From: Streptomyces sp. MJM8645
GTDB taxonomy: Bacteria; Actinomycetota; Actinomycetes; Streptomycetales; Streptomycetaceae
Direction of reading: 5' to 3'
NCBI RefSeq assembly: GCF_001625365.1
Contig: NZ_LJJF01000001.1
Span: forward strand, 744,001 to 808,000
Length of the DNA: 64,000 bases
The notes below the pieces were generated by a model that worked only from the letters and a program-made list of their open reading frames with translations, was not told where the DNA came from and ran no database searches. Each line of letters opens with the position of its first letter. The stretch's first letter is position 1. A program made the translations under genes and the position numbers. This document shows positions 17,415 to 24,242 of this stretch, piece after piece.

Positions 17415-18093
17415 GGGGACCAGCCCGTCGCACCATTGACCACCGGGAGTTGGTCTCGTCGAGGGTACGAGCAAGGCGGACACGAGCCTGCCAGAGCCGG
17501 TCGAAGACGGTGTCCAACCGCCTTCGACCGGCACACGGGCCCGCGCCACTGGCAACACACCACGGTGCTGCCCGACGCCCGCCGCGACACCGTCGAGTTC
17601 GCCGAACCGTCTACCAACGCCCCGCAATCGTCACCTGCACCACCGACCGGAACGGCCTCCAGGACAGCGGACAACACCCCAGAACGCGGCACCGGGACGA
17701 CGAGCGGCAAGCTGGCGGGCGGGAGGCTGCCGACGGACCTGCCGCTCGGCACCGCACCTCGACCCGAGCGAGAGCATCCAGACCCCCCGGCATCACCGGC
17801 GGCAGGAAGCGATCCCAAACGACCTCCGCCACCACCACGGCACACAGCATTTGCGACAACAGCACGTCACCCCCGCCCACCCAGCCACCTCCTGACCTCG
17901 GGCAGATACCAACGCCAACCGTCCCCAAGCACCGCCCCGGACCTTCCCGCACGAGTACGCTTCGGGAGCGCACGACACAGCTGACAACTCTCCCCACGTG
18001 CACGAAGAAGCATGAACTCCTTCACAGACCGCCTGCCTAATCGAACTGAATCAACTGACGGCACCTGACACGAATCACCGCAGGTCAGGAAGT
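17415..18093. repeat. 0.7-kb duplicated inter-array segment, copy A (includes leader of array 2)
   Basis: This segment is highly similar over its whole length to 21728-22407. Both begin right after a repeat ending GATGGTTCA (GACCAGCCCGTCGCACC) and end in the leader of the next array. The promoter-like TACGCT is at 17956-17961. Long plus-strand frames run through it and through the arrays, but they have no ribosome site and mirror the CRISPR repeats, so no gene is called. A weak minus-strand relic is noted under 16357-16851. Confidence 0.8.
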
Positions 18094-18488
18094 ATCGGCC
18101 CCGCGCTCGCGGGGATTGCTCCGCGGCGAGCGGATCGAGGTGGCCCCCGCCGTCATCGGCCCCGCGCTCGCGGGGATTGCTCCACGATCGGTACCCGCCT
18201 CGGCGCGCTGGAGCAGTCGGCCCCGCGCTCGCGGGGATCGCTCTCAGGCTTCCGCGTTCCGGCCGCGCTCGCTGCCATCGGCCCCGCACCCACAGGGATC
18301 GCTCCCGGGCAGCCCGGTGCAGCTCCGTCGACGCTTGATCGGTCTCGCGCTCGTGGGGATCGCTCCCGTGGCCACCTCGACGTCGATCCCGGTCTCCTAT
18401 CGGCACCGCGCTCGCGGGGATTGCTCCTCCGCCGGCCGGTATCGGGCTTTGCGCTCCTTATCGGCCCCGCGCCCGCGGGGATCGCTCC
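18094..18488 (+). CRISPR. CRISPR array 2 (7 repeats, 6 spacers)
   Basis: 29-nt repeats start at 18094, 18155, 18216, 18277, 18338, 18399 and 18460; all spacers are 32 nt. Repeat variants include CACCCACAGGG and TCTCGCGCTCGTGGG in the stem, so decay is scattered rather than only terminal. Leader to the left, same orientation as array 1. Confidence 0.95.
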
Positions 18489-18518
18489 GCCCCCGCTCGG
18501 CTTCGGCCGGGCGGGGGC
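18489..18518. terminator. Hairpin after array 2
   Basis: Arms GCCCCCGC (18489-18496) and GCGGGGGC (18511-18518) directly after the last repeat. It could terminate the array transcript and, on the other strand, the GntR gene. Confidence 0.55.
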
Positions 18519-18527
18519 GCTTCGTCG

Positions 18528-18629
18528 TTACGGGGTGTCGTGCGTCCACCGCCACACGCTGTCCGCGTCCGGCTCGTACCAGGACCGTCCGTCGGCGTAC
18601 CGGCCATGCCGCCATCGTGCGACCGGCAT
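18528..18629 (-). CDS. Possible 33-residue protein
   Basis: Short frame immediately after the GntR gene on the same strand, rich in Trp, Arg and Tyr (ends DSVWRWTHDTP). The composition (RWRHGRYADGRSWYEP) looks like a real small Streptomyces protein, but no ribosome binding site is visible before ATG 18629. It may be translated by coupling to the upstream stop (18643). Low confidence. Confidence 0.3.
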   Translation of the reverse strand: MPVARWRHGRYADGRSWYEPDADSVWRWTHDTP

Positions 18630-18642
18630 CGGACCATGCAGG

Positions 18643-19401
18643 TCAGGAACGTGGGGCGCGCCCGTACTCAGCAACCCAGCGCGAGGTGAGCACGATGTCT
18701 GCGGTCTCAACTGGGCGCCCGGTGGCCTGGTCGTAGTAGGTCCGTTCAATTGCCATCACCGGGACAGCGGGTGCAACACCGAGGGTCTGAGCCTCAGGTC
18801 GCGTGGCAGCCCTGGCACTCACGCGCTCAACGGGCACGCCCACGTCGATGCCGATGATCGCCATGCGGTCGGCGACGCCGATACCAGCGTGTGGACCGGC
18901 CTCGGGCAGGACGATCAAGCTGCCGCCAGTGGTGGCCATCGGTTCCCAGCTCTCTGCGAGCTGCACCGGGTCTCCGTCGGCCAGGTACACGTAGGTCGTG
19001 TGCATCACCGGATCGCCGGGCTGGATTTCCAGCCGGGCCGCGATGCGGGCCTCGGCGGCACGAGGCTGAGATTCGTGCCGCCAAGTACCGGCGACACCCT
19101 GTCTGGCGAGGGTGGCCTCCGTCGGGCTGCCGTCGCCGCGGGGTACGCGTTGACGGCGTACCAGGACGGTGGGCGGTTCCTGGCTGCGGACGTAGTAGCC
19201 GCGGCCATGGCGGGCGACGACCAGGCCCTCGGATTCGAGTAGCCGGTAGGCGTTCTGGCCGACGCCGTGGGAGTAGCCGAATTCCTCACGCAGTGCAGCG
19301 AGAGATGGCAACTGGGCTCCGGCTGCGAGCTGGCCGGTGAGGATCCGTTCGCGGATGTGGTCTGCGATGCGGAGGTAGGGGGATTCGGCGTCGCCTGCCA
19401 T
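18643..19401 (-). CDS. GntR-family regulator with UTRA domain
   Basis: 252 residues from ATG 19401, preceded by AGGAGG at 6-nt spacing. Winged HTH at residues 8-70 (YLRIADHIRERILTGQLAAG; LREEFGYSHGVGQNAYRLLE), then a UTRA ligand-binding domain (GDPVMHTTYVYLADGDPVQLAESW). The HutC/FarR subfamily is frequent on actinomycete plasmids and integrative elements (KorSA-like) and as a sugar-responsive repressor. It is divergent from four small genes (19499-20785) that probably form its regulon. The cassette lies between CRISPR arrays 2 and 3. Confidence 0.85.
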   Translation of the reverse strand: MAGDAESPYLRIADHIRERILTGQLAAGAQLPSLAALREEFGYSHGVGQNAYRLLESEGLVVARHGRGYYVRSQEPPTVLVRRQRVPRGDGSPTEATLARQGVAGTWRHESQPRAAEARIAARLEIQPGDPVMHTTYVYLADGDPVQLAESWEPMATTGGSLIVLPEAGPHAGIGVADRMAIIGIDVGVPVERVSARAATRPEAQTLGVAPAVPVMAIERTYYDQATGRPVETADIVLTSRWVAEYGRAPRS

Positions 19402-19457
19402 GCATGTCCTCCTACGTTCCGTGCTCGGTGGATGACAGAGTATGCGGCCAGGCCCTA

Positions 19458-19492
19458 CTGTATGTGTAGAGCTAATCCTTACATGTACTGGG
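19458..19492. promoter_or_regulatory. Divergent promoter/operator region of the GntR cassette
   Basis: AT-richer stretch between the divergent starts containing CTGTATGTGTAG and CTTACATGTACTG, which form an interrupted imperfect palindrome (TGTA...TACA type). Plausible GntR operator; not precise enough to define half-sites. Confidence 0.35.
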
Positions 19493-19498
19493 GGATCG

Positions 19499-19738
19499 GT
19501 GCAGATCGGCATGTGCGCAGGAGCCGTGAAGGCTGCGCTCGGTCAGGCCACAGGCGCCCACGTACGCGTTACGCGCCCCACCGCTGGAGTAGTGCGCCTG
19601 AGCGTCCCCGCGCCTGTCGACGAATCAGTCGAACGCTGGGCTGATGTCCTGGCCATCGTGCAGTCCTGCACCTCATGGGGATCCACGGACGCAACTGGCG
19701 CGGTGGTCGTTTGGGCCGAACTGGAGGAGCCGCAATGA
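19499..19738 (+). CDS. Hypothetical protein, 79 residues
   Basis: GTG 19499 after a G-rich site (CTGGGGGATCG). The sequence (GAVKAALGQATGAHVRVTRP; VERWADVLAIVQSCTSWGST) looks like a small soluble alpha/beta protein, with no family recognised. It overlaps the next gene by ATGA and is divergent from the GntR gene; similar tiny genes commonly accompany GntR regulators in Streptomyces. Confidence 0.55.
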   Translation: MQIGMCAGAVKAALGQATGAHVRVTRPTAGVVRLSVPAPVDESVERWADVLAIVQSCTSWGSTDATGAVVVWAELEEPQ

Positions 19739-19989
19739 TCTCCAGACCGGACGTCCCGTCCGGCATCGTCATCACTCTGGACACAGCCCAGGCCGGGCGC
19801 TACGTCAGCGCCGAGTGCCAACTCAACGCCCACCACGGGTGTCCCGGCGGCCTGTGGGACGAGTGCGGTGCTCGGGTGCTGGTATGCCTCTGCGGCCAGT
19901 CGGGGTGCCCCTGCGTTCGCAACCTGCCGAGCGGATCTCCCACCGGTGGCCCGAACCATCCCCCTCGCGATCAGGTCGAAACGCCCTGA
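19735..19989 (+). CDS. Hypothetical Cys-rich protein, 84 residues
   Basis: ATG 19735 overlaps the previous stop and has GGAGG upstream. Eight Cys lie in the central half (AECQLNAHHGCPGG, DECGARVLVCLCGQSGCPC), suggesting a metal-binding knuckle or disulfide-rich fold. Function unknown; translationally coupled to the 79-residue protein. Confidence 0.55.
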   Translation: MISRPDVPSGIVITLDTAQAGRYVSAECQLNAHHGCPGGLWDECGARVLVCLCGQSGCPCVRNLPSGSPTGGPNHPPRDQVETP

Positions 19990-20072
19990 TCAACCCTCCG
20001 CCTCCTCGCGGGCCTGACGACGACGTCGGCCCAGGAGGTTGCACCACTCGACACACCGAGAGGAGCACTACC

Positions 20073-20588
20073 ATGATCACTCCCGAACCCACCCCGGCAC
20101 AGGCGCCGCCCCCGACCGCTCCGGACCAGTTCGTGAGCGCGGCAACGTTCGACTCCGTCATCTCCACCGTGCTCTCCAACAACGAGGGCATGAACGTCGC
20201 GATGGCCACCCGGATCACCCGGGAAGCCATCGCGTTCGTGGTCGTGGGCGCCCGCCGCCCCCACCTGGCCATGGCGCCGTCCAGGATCGTGGACGAGGGC
20301 TGGCACGCGTTCCTCGTCCACACCGAGGCGTACGCCGAGTTGTGCGAGCGCGAGGGCCGGTTCGTGCACCACAGCCCGGGATTCGACCCGGGCAACTTCG
20401 ACCAGGACATCATGGAGCAGACCCAGGCTGCCATCCGGGAGGCGGGCTTCGAGGTCGACCAGGAACTGTGGCGGCCGCCGACGGACGACAGCCTGGTGAC
20501 CGTAGCGGCGAGCTGTCAGCACTCGCCCAGCTGTTCAATCAGGCCGATGAAGAAACCGGAGAAGCCCTGCACCAAGCCCGCTGAATAG
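20073..20588 (+). CDS. GRDP-like (glycine-rich domain-containing protein-like) hypothetical protein
   Basis: 171 residues, ATG 20073 with GAGAGGAG upstream. The core (RIVDEGWHAFLVHTEAYAEL, then GRFVHHSPGF) matches the small DUF found in glycine-rich domain-containing protein-like families (conserved WHAF...HH pattern), whose biochemical role is unknown. N-terminus Pro-rich; the C-terminal 25 residues are Cys/Pro/Lys-rich and look unrelated. Part of the small-gene run opposite GntR. Confidence 0.6.
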   Translation: MITPEPTPAQAPPPTAPDQFVSAATFDSVISTVLSNNEGMNVAMATRITREAIAFVVVGARRPHLAMAPSRIVDEGWHAFLVHTEAYAELCEREGRFVHHSPGFDPGNFDQDIMEQTQAAIREAGFEVDQELWRPPTDDSLVTVAASCQHSPSCSIRPMKKPEKPCTKPAE

Positions 20589-20635
20589 CGGACTCGGAAC
20601 GCGTACGCTGCCGGCACACGAGTAGGAGGCATCCG

Positions 20636-20785
20636 ATGGAGTGGATCGATCCGCGGTACGCAGACCTGGTCGCGTGCTACCGGCAGCAGGACTTCGAAGC
20701 TTTCGGGCCATTGCTCGAACGTCCCGACGGCGAGCCTGTGCCCCCGCGGCTCGGGTTCGTCATGGAGCCGCTTCGAGGCGAGTAG
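20636..20785 (+). CDS. Small protein, 49 residues
   Basis: ATG 20636 with a strong AGGAGG about 5 nt before it, and TACGCT upstream that could be a -10. Encodes an acidic, soluble peptide (MEWIDPRYADLVACYRQQDF) ending LRGE. No family recognised; the well-formed start signal supports translation. Confidence 0.5.
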   Translation: MEWIDPRYADLVACYRQQDFEAFGPLLERPDGEPVPPRLGFVMEPLRGE

Positions 20786-20826
20786 CAGCAGGTCAAGGCC
20801 CTGGCCGGCCCGATGGCCGGCCAGGG

Positions 20827-21024
20827 CTACTCGTCGCGGACCAGACGCCAGAGTGGCACGCCGATTGCCCGCGCGATGGCGCCGAGTTGGTCGAGCGTCG
20901 CAGGTGCGAGGCCGTTCTCGATCCACCCGATCGTGCGCCGGCCAAGTCCGGCGCGCTGCCCAAGCCGCTCCTGCGTGAGGTCCGCCTGTCGCCTGAGCGA
21001 GAGGATCCGGGCCCATGAACTCCT
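20827..21024 (-). pseudogene. XRE-type HTH gene truncated at its 5' end
   Basis: The frame encodes an almost complete Cro/C1 HTH (ARILSLRRQADLTQ, RTIGWIENGLAPATLDQL, ending RLVRDE) with a stop at 20827, but it has no start codon: a TGA closes the frame at 21025-21027. The break coincides with base 21014, where an 83-bp block shared with the other CRISPR leaders begins. The gene was therefore cut when the leader/array 3 module joined it. Confidence 0.7.
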
Positions 21025-21096
21025 TCACACGCCGCCTGCCCAATCGAACTGAATCTACTGACGGTCCCTGACACGAATCGCCGCAGGTCAGGAAGT

Positions 21097-21247
21097 GTCG
21101 GCCCCGCGCTCGCGGGGATTGCTCCAAGCGGTACTTCGCCTGGGCGATGCGCGCCAGGTCGGCCCCGCGCTCGCGGGGATTGCTCCGCGGGACACATTGC
21201 CATCGCCGAACTCACGCTGTTGGCCCAACACTTGCGGGGACTGTCCC
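21097..21247 (+). CRISPR. CRISPR array 3 (3 repeats, 2 spacers)
   Basis: Repeats at 21097-21125, 21158-21186 and a strongly degenerate third at 21219-21247 (GTTGGCCCAACACTTGCGGGG...); spacers 32 nt each. It has only the last 83 bp of the leader (21014-21096); the part with the putative promoter is replaced by the XRE relic, so transcription may be lost. Confidence 0.9.
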
Positions 21248-21515
21248 GTGGCAGATCCCCAGCCCGCCCGACGGACTTACCCCACAGCGCACCCAGCCAG
21301 CCCCTGACCTCGGGCAGGTACCGCTGCCAGCGGTCCTCAATCATCGTCTCAACCTCCACGTGCGGGTACGCTTCGGAGAGTCAGGCCACGACACTGACAA
21401 CCAGCCCTGGGGCAAGGAGAGATGGCAACAACGCATCGACTGTTCGACGGGACTTCTACCGATCGAACTGAATCAATCAAGCCCCTCAGCCGCTAATCAC
21501 CGCAGGTCAGAAAGT
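21248..21515. promoter_or_regulatory. Leader of array 4 and preceding relic
   Basis: 21348-21515 is the same leader type as before array 1 (TACGCT at 21367-21372, 149 bp before the first repeat). The 100 bp to its left resemble, on the minus strand, frames such as WQRYLPEVRGWLG that recur near the other arrays; no gene is supported. Confidence 0.55.
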
Positions 21516-21727
21516 ATCGGCCCCGCGCTCGCGGGGATCGCTCCTGCCGGTGGCCTTGGGCACCGAGCCCATGCCCATCGGCCCCGCGCTCGCGGGGATC
21601 GCTCCTGCACCGAGCCGGTGCTGATCGGCAACCAGGTATCGGCCCCGCGCTCGCGGGGATCGCTCCTCATCCCAAGAGGCAAGCGTGTCCAACTGGCCTT
21701 CGGCCCCGCGCTCGCGGGGATGGTTCA
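21516..21727 (+). CRISPR. CRISPR array 4 (4 repeats, 3 spacers)
   Basis: 29-nt repeats at 21516, 21577, 21638 and 21699, spacers 32 nt. The last repeat ends GATGGTTCA, like the last repeat of array 1, and is followed by copy B of the duplicated segment. Repeats 1-3 are identical (GATCGCTCC ending). Confidence 0.95.
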
Positions 21728-22407
21728 GGAGACCAGCCCGTCGCACCGGTGGACCACTGGGAGCTGGTCTCGTCGAGGGTGCGAGCAAGGCGGACACGAG
21801 CCCGCCAGGGCTGGTCGAAGACGTGTCCAACCGCCTTCGACCGGCACGCGAACCCGCGCCACTGGCAACACACCACGGTGCTGCCCGACGCCCGCCGCGA
21901 CGCCTTCGAGTTCGCCGGCACCGTCTGCCAACGCCCCGCAATCGACACCTGCACCACCCACCGGAACGGCCTCCAGGACAGCGGACAACACCCCTGAACC
22001 CGGCACCGGGACGACGAGCGGCAAGCTGGCGAGCAGGAGGCTGCTGGCGGTCCTGCCGCTCGGCACCGTGCCTCGGGCCCGAGCGAGAGCATCCAGACGC
22101 CCCGACGTCACCAGCGGCAGGAACCGATCCCAAACAACCTCAGCCACCACCACGGCACACAGCATTTGCGGCAGCAACACGTCACCCCCGCCCATCCAGC
22201 CACCTCCTGACCTCGGGCTGATACCAACGCCAACCGTCCCCAAGCACCGCCCCGAACCTTCCCGCACGAGTACGCTTCGGGAGCGCACGACACAGCTGAC
22301 AACTCCCCCACCCGCAAGAAGAAGCATGAACTCCTTCACAAACCGCCTGCCTAATCGAACTGAATCAACTGACGGCACCTGACACGAATCACCACAGGTC
22401 AGGAAGT
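21728..22407. repeat. 0.7-kb duplicated inter-array segment, copy B (includes leader of array 5)
   Basis: Counterpart of 17415-18093 with scattered substitutions and small indels; TACGCT at 22271-22276. The conserved right end carries the 83-bp leader-proximal block (from CATGAACTCC) found at arrays 2, 3 and 5. No gene called. Confidence 0.8.
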
Positions 22408-22619
22408 ATCGGCCCCGCACTCGCGGGGATTGCTCCCGCGCCCGCCACGTGTACGACCTGGTCTTCTTGGTCGGCCCCGCGCTCGCGGGGATTGCTCCGC
22501 CCAGTAGGGGACGTGGTCGGGGTCCACGTTGTCGGCCCCGCGCTCGCGGGGATTGCTCCCGGTCCTTGCCTTTTGACCGGATGACGCTGATATCGGCCCG
22601 CGGTCGTGGGGATTGTTCC
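22408..22619 (+). CRISPR. CRISPR array 5 (4 repeats, 3 spacers)
   Basis: Repeats at 22408-22436, 22470-22498, 22531-22559 and a 28-nt degenerate last copy 22592-22619 (CGCGGTCGTGGGG). Spacers are 33, 32 and 32 nt. Leader on the left as in all other arrays. Confidence 0.93.
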
Positions 22620-22642
22620 GGGGCGACGGCCCAGGAGGAGAA

Positions 22643-22864
22643 TCAGGCCTTTCGGCCTCGTGCCTCCGGGCGGGGGTTGCCGGCATCAGGGGGATCTTGG
22701 TCGGCTTGCTGCCTGGGCGACGGCTCCCAGTCCTCCCAGTAGTCGAGGGGGATGCCGTCGTCGGTGGAGGCCAGGACTTTGTGGTGCTGCTCCTTCGTCC
22801 CGTGTGCCACGTTCGCGTGGTCCTTGGTAGACGGGAACGCCCGGTTGACCTTGGGGCATGCCGT
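22643..22864 (-). pseudogene. Possible 3' end of a lost gene
   Basis: A minus-strand frame of 73 codons with protein-like composition (VNRAFPSTKDHANVAHG, DDGIPLDYWEDWEPSP, ends ARGRKA) and a stop at 22643, but no usable start before an upstream TAG (22865-22867). It looks like the C-terminal remnant of a soluble protein beside array 5. Function not recognised. Bases 22865-23121 hold no convincing gene. Confidence 0.35.
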
Positions 22865-23121
22865 CTATCCCGCTGGTTCTGGTGCCCGGTCAGTCACGGG
22901 ACCGGATCCGGGCTCATGGCGTGATTTCTGGGGAGACATCCGGGTCTTCGGAAACCGTCATGGTGCCCACACGGGCTCAATCGAACGCGTGCTTCTTTCT
23001 CCTTCGGAAAGGTGTCGACCTCCAGGTCGGGGTACGACACCCTCGTCGCCGGCGTAGTCAACTGCCTTGCAGGCGAAACCATTTGGGACCACCGGCCGAC
23101 AGCAGCCGGGCTGCCGGCGGG

Positions 23122-23160
23122 AATCCCACCTCCGGACCCCGTGGCTCCGGAGGTGGGATT
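23122..23160. terminator. Strong hairpin terminator of the lectin gene
   Basis: Perfect 15-bp arms AATCCCACCTCCGGA (23122-23136) and TCCGGAGGTGGGATT (23146-23160), 9-nt loop, 60 bp past the lectin stop. Confidence 0.85.
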
Positions 23161-23221
23161 CGAGGGGGCCGTCGGGCCGGCCGTGAGGGGAGATCACGGC
23201 CGGGCCGAGGGGGCGGGGGGA

Positions 23222-24013
23222 TCAGTGCGGGAGGTTCCACTTCTGGTTGTCGGCGCCGTTGCAGTCCCAGATGCCGAGCTGGTTGCCGTTGTTGGTGGCG
23301 AAGCCCAGGTCGTCCAGGCAGCGGCCGGACTGCGGGTTGAGCAGCGAGCCGTCGGGCTGGGCCTTCCACTGCTGGGCTCCGCTGCCGTTGCAGTCGTAGA
23401 GCTGGACCATGGTGTGGTTGGCGGTGTTGCCACCCTCCACGTCCATGCACTTGCCGAGGGCGCGCATCGTCCCGTCCACTCCGACGGTCCACTTCTGGGC
23501 GTTCGTGCCGTTGCAGTCATAGATCTGGACCGCGGTGCCGTTCTTGTTCTCGCCGCCCCGGACGTCGACGCACTTGCTCGCGTAGCCGCTGATCTGGCCC
23601 TGCGGCCCGGCGACCGGCGGCGGCACCGTCCCGAGGAAGACGACCTGCGGGAACATGATGGTGTCGCCGAAGTTGCACATGGCGGTGCTCATCCCGCTCC
23701 CGACGACGGCTCCGCCGATCGCCATGCGCATGTACGGGCCGGTGTTGTTGACGTAGTACTGGCACTGCGCCTGCACGCGCCAGATCTGCAGGGGGCTGAT
23801 GCCCGAACAGGTTCCGATGACCTGGCCGCCGCCGGCGGCGATGGCGTTACACCCGCCGGCCAGCGCCGCGCTCGAACTCGCCTGCTCTGCCTGGGCGGTG
23901 GCGGGCGCGGCCTGGCGCGCGGCGGTGGATGCGGCCTGGGCGGCGGCGGGGACGGTGAGTGCCGCGGCGGAGGCCAGCAGCGTGGTCATCATGACAACAG
24001 CGGTACGGCGCAT
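23222..24013 (-). CDS. Secreted ricin B-type (CBM13) lectin
   Basis: 263 residues from ATG 24013, chosen because a Sec signal peptide begins there (MRRTAVVMMTTLLASAAALT, cleavage near AQAAS). The middle third (residues 60-135) has paired Cys and no clear family. The last ~125 residues form a beta-trefoil ricin B lectin domain with three repeats marked by C-x-D-V/L and Q-x-W (YDCNGTNAQKW, YDCNGSGAQQW, WDCNGADNQKW). Such domains bind galactose- or xylose-type glycans outside the cell. No catalytic domain is attached, so it may be a free lectin or an inhibitor-like protein. Monocistronic. Confidence 0.88.
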   Translation of the reverse strand: MRRTAVVMMTTLLASAAALTVPAAAQAASTAARQAAPATAQAEQASSSAALAGGCNAIAAGGGQVIGTCSGISPLQIWRVQAQCQYYVNNTGPYMRMAIGGAVVGSGMSTAMCNFGDTIMFPQVVFLGTVPPPVAGPQGQISGYASKCVDVRGGENKNGTAVQIYDCNGTNAQKWTVGVDGTMRALGKCMDVEGGNTANHTMVQLYDCNGSGAQQWKAQPDGSLLNPQSGRCLDDLGFATNNGNQLGIWDCNGADNQKWNLPH

Positions 24014-24242
24014 GAGGGTTGGGCCCTTTCCGTGATGACAGGGTGATGGCACTGCTCAGATGTTGCGCAGGTTTGGTCATGAGCATTGCAGTGCCGCCTG
24101 GGGCCGTCAACGGATGTGAGCCGACAAGATGTCGCCATTCACCTCAGCTCATCCGCGACCTGCTCGTTCCCGCCGGACGGGAGTCTGAAAGGAGTCGGAT
24201 GGGATCCGAACAGGGGCTGGATTCAGCCGAATTGACGCAATC

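Noticed and set aside
16475..18040. 521-codon plus-strand frame across CRISPR array 1 and its flanks
   Set aside because: The frame runs through CRISPR repeats, giving periodic peptide repeats; no start signal. CRISPR plus duplicated flank explains it.
21147..22382. 411-codon plus-strand frame across arrays 3-5
   Set aside because: Same reason: repeats every ~61 bp and duplicated segment, not a gene.
16357..22864. cas genes accompanying the CRISPR arrays
   Set aside because: Both strands were read around all arrays; no Cas1, Cas2, Cas3 or Cascade-like sequence was recognised. They must be elsewhere or lost.
23012..24046. 344-codon plus-strand frame opposite the lectin
   Set aside because: Low-complexity shadow; the minus strand has signal peptide, beta-trefoil repeats and terminator.
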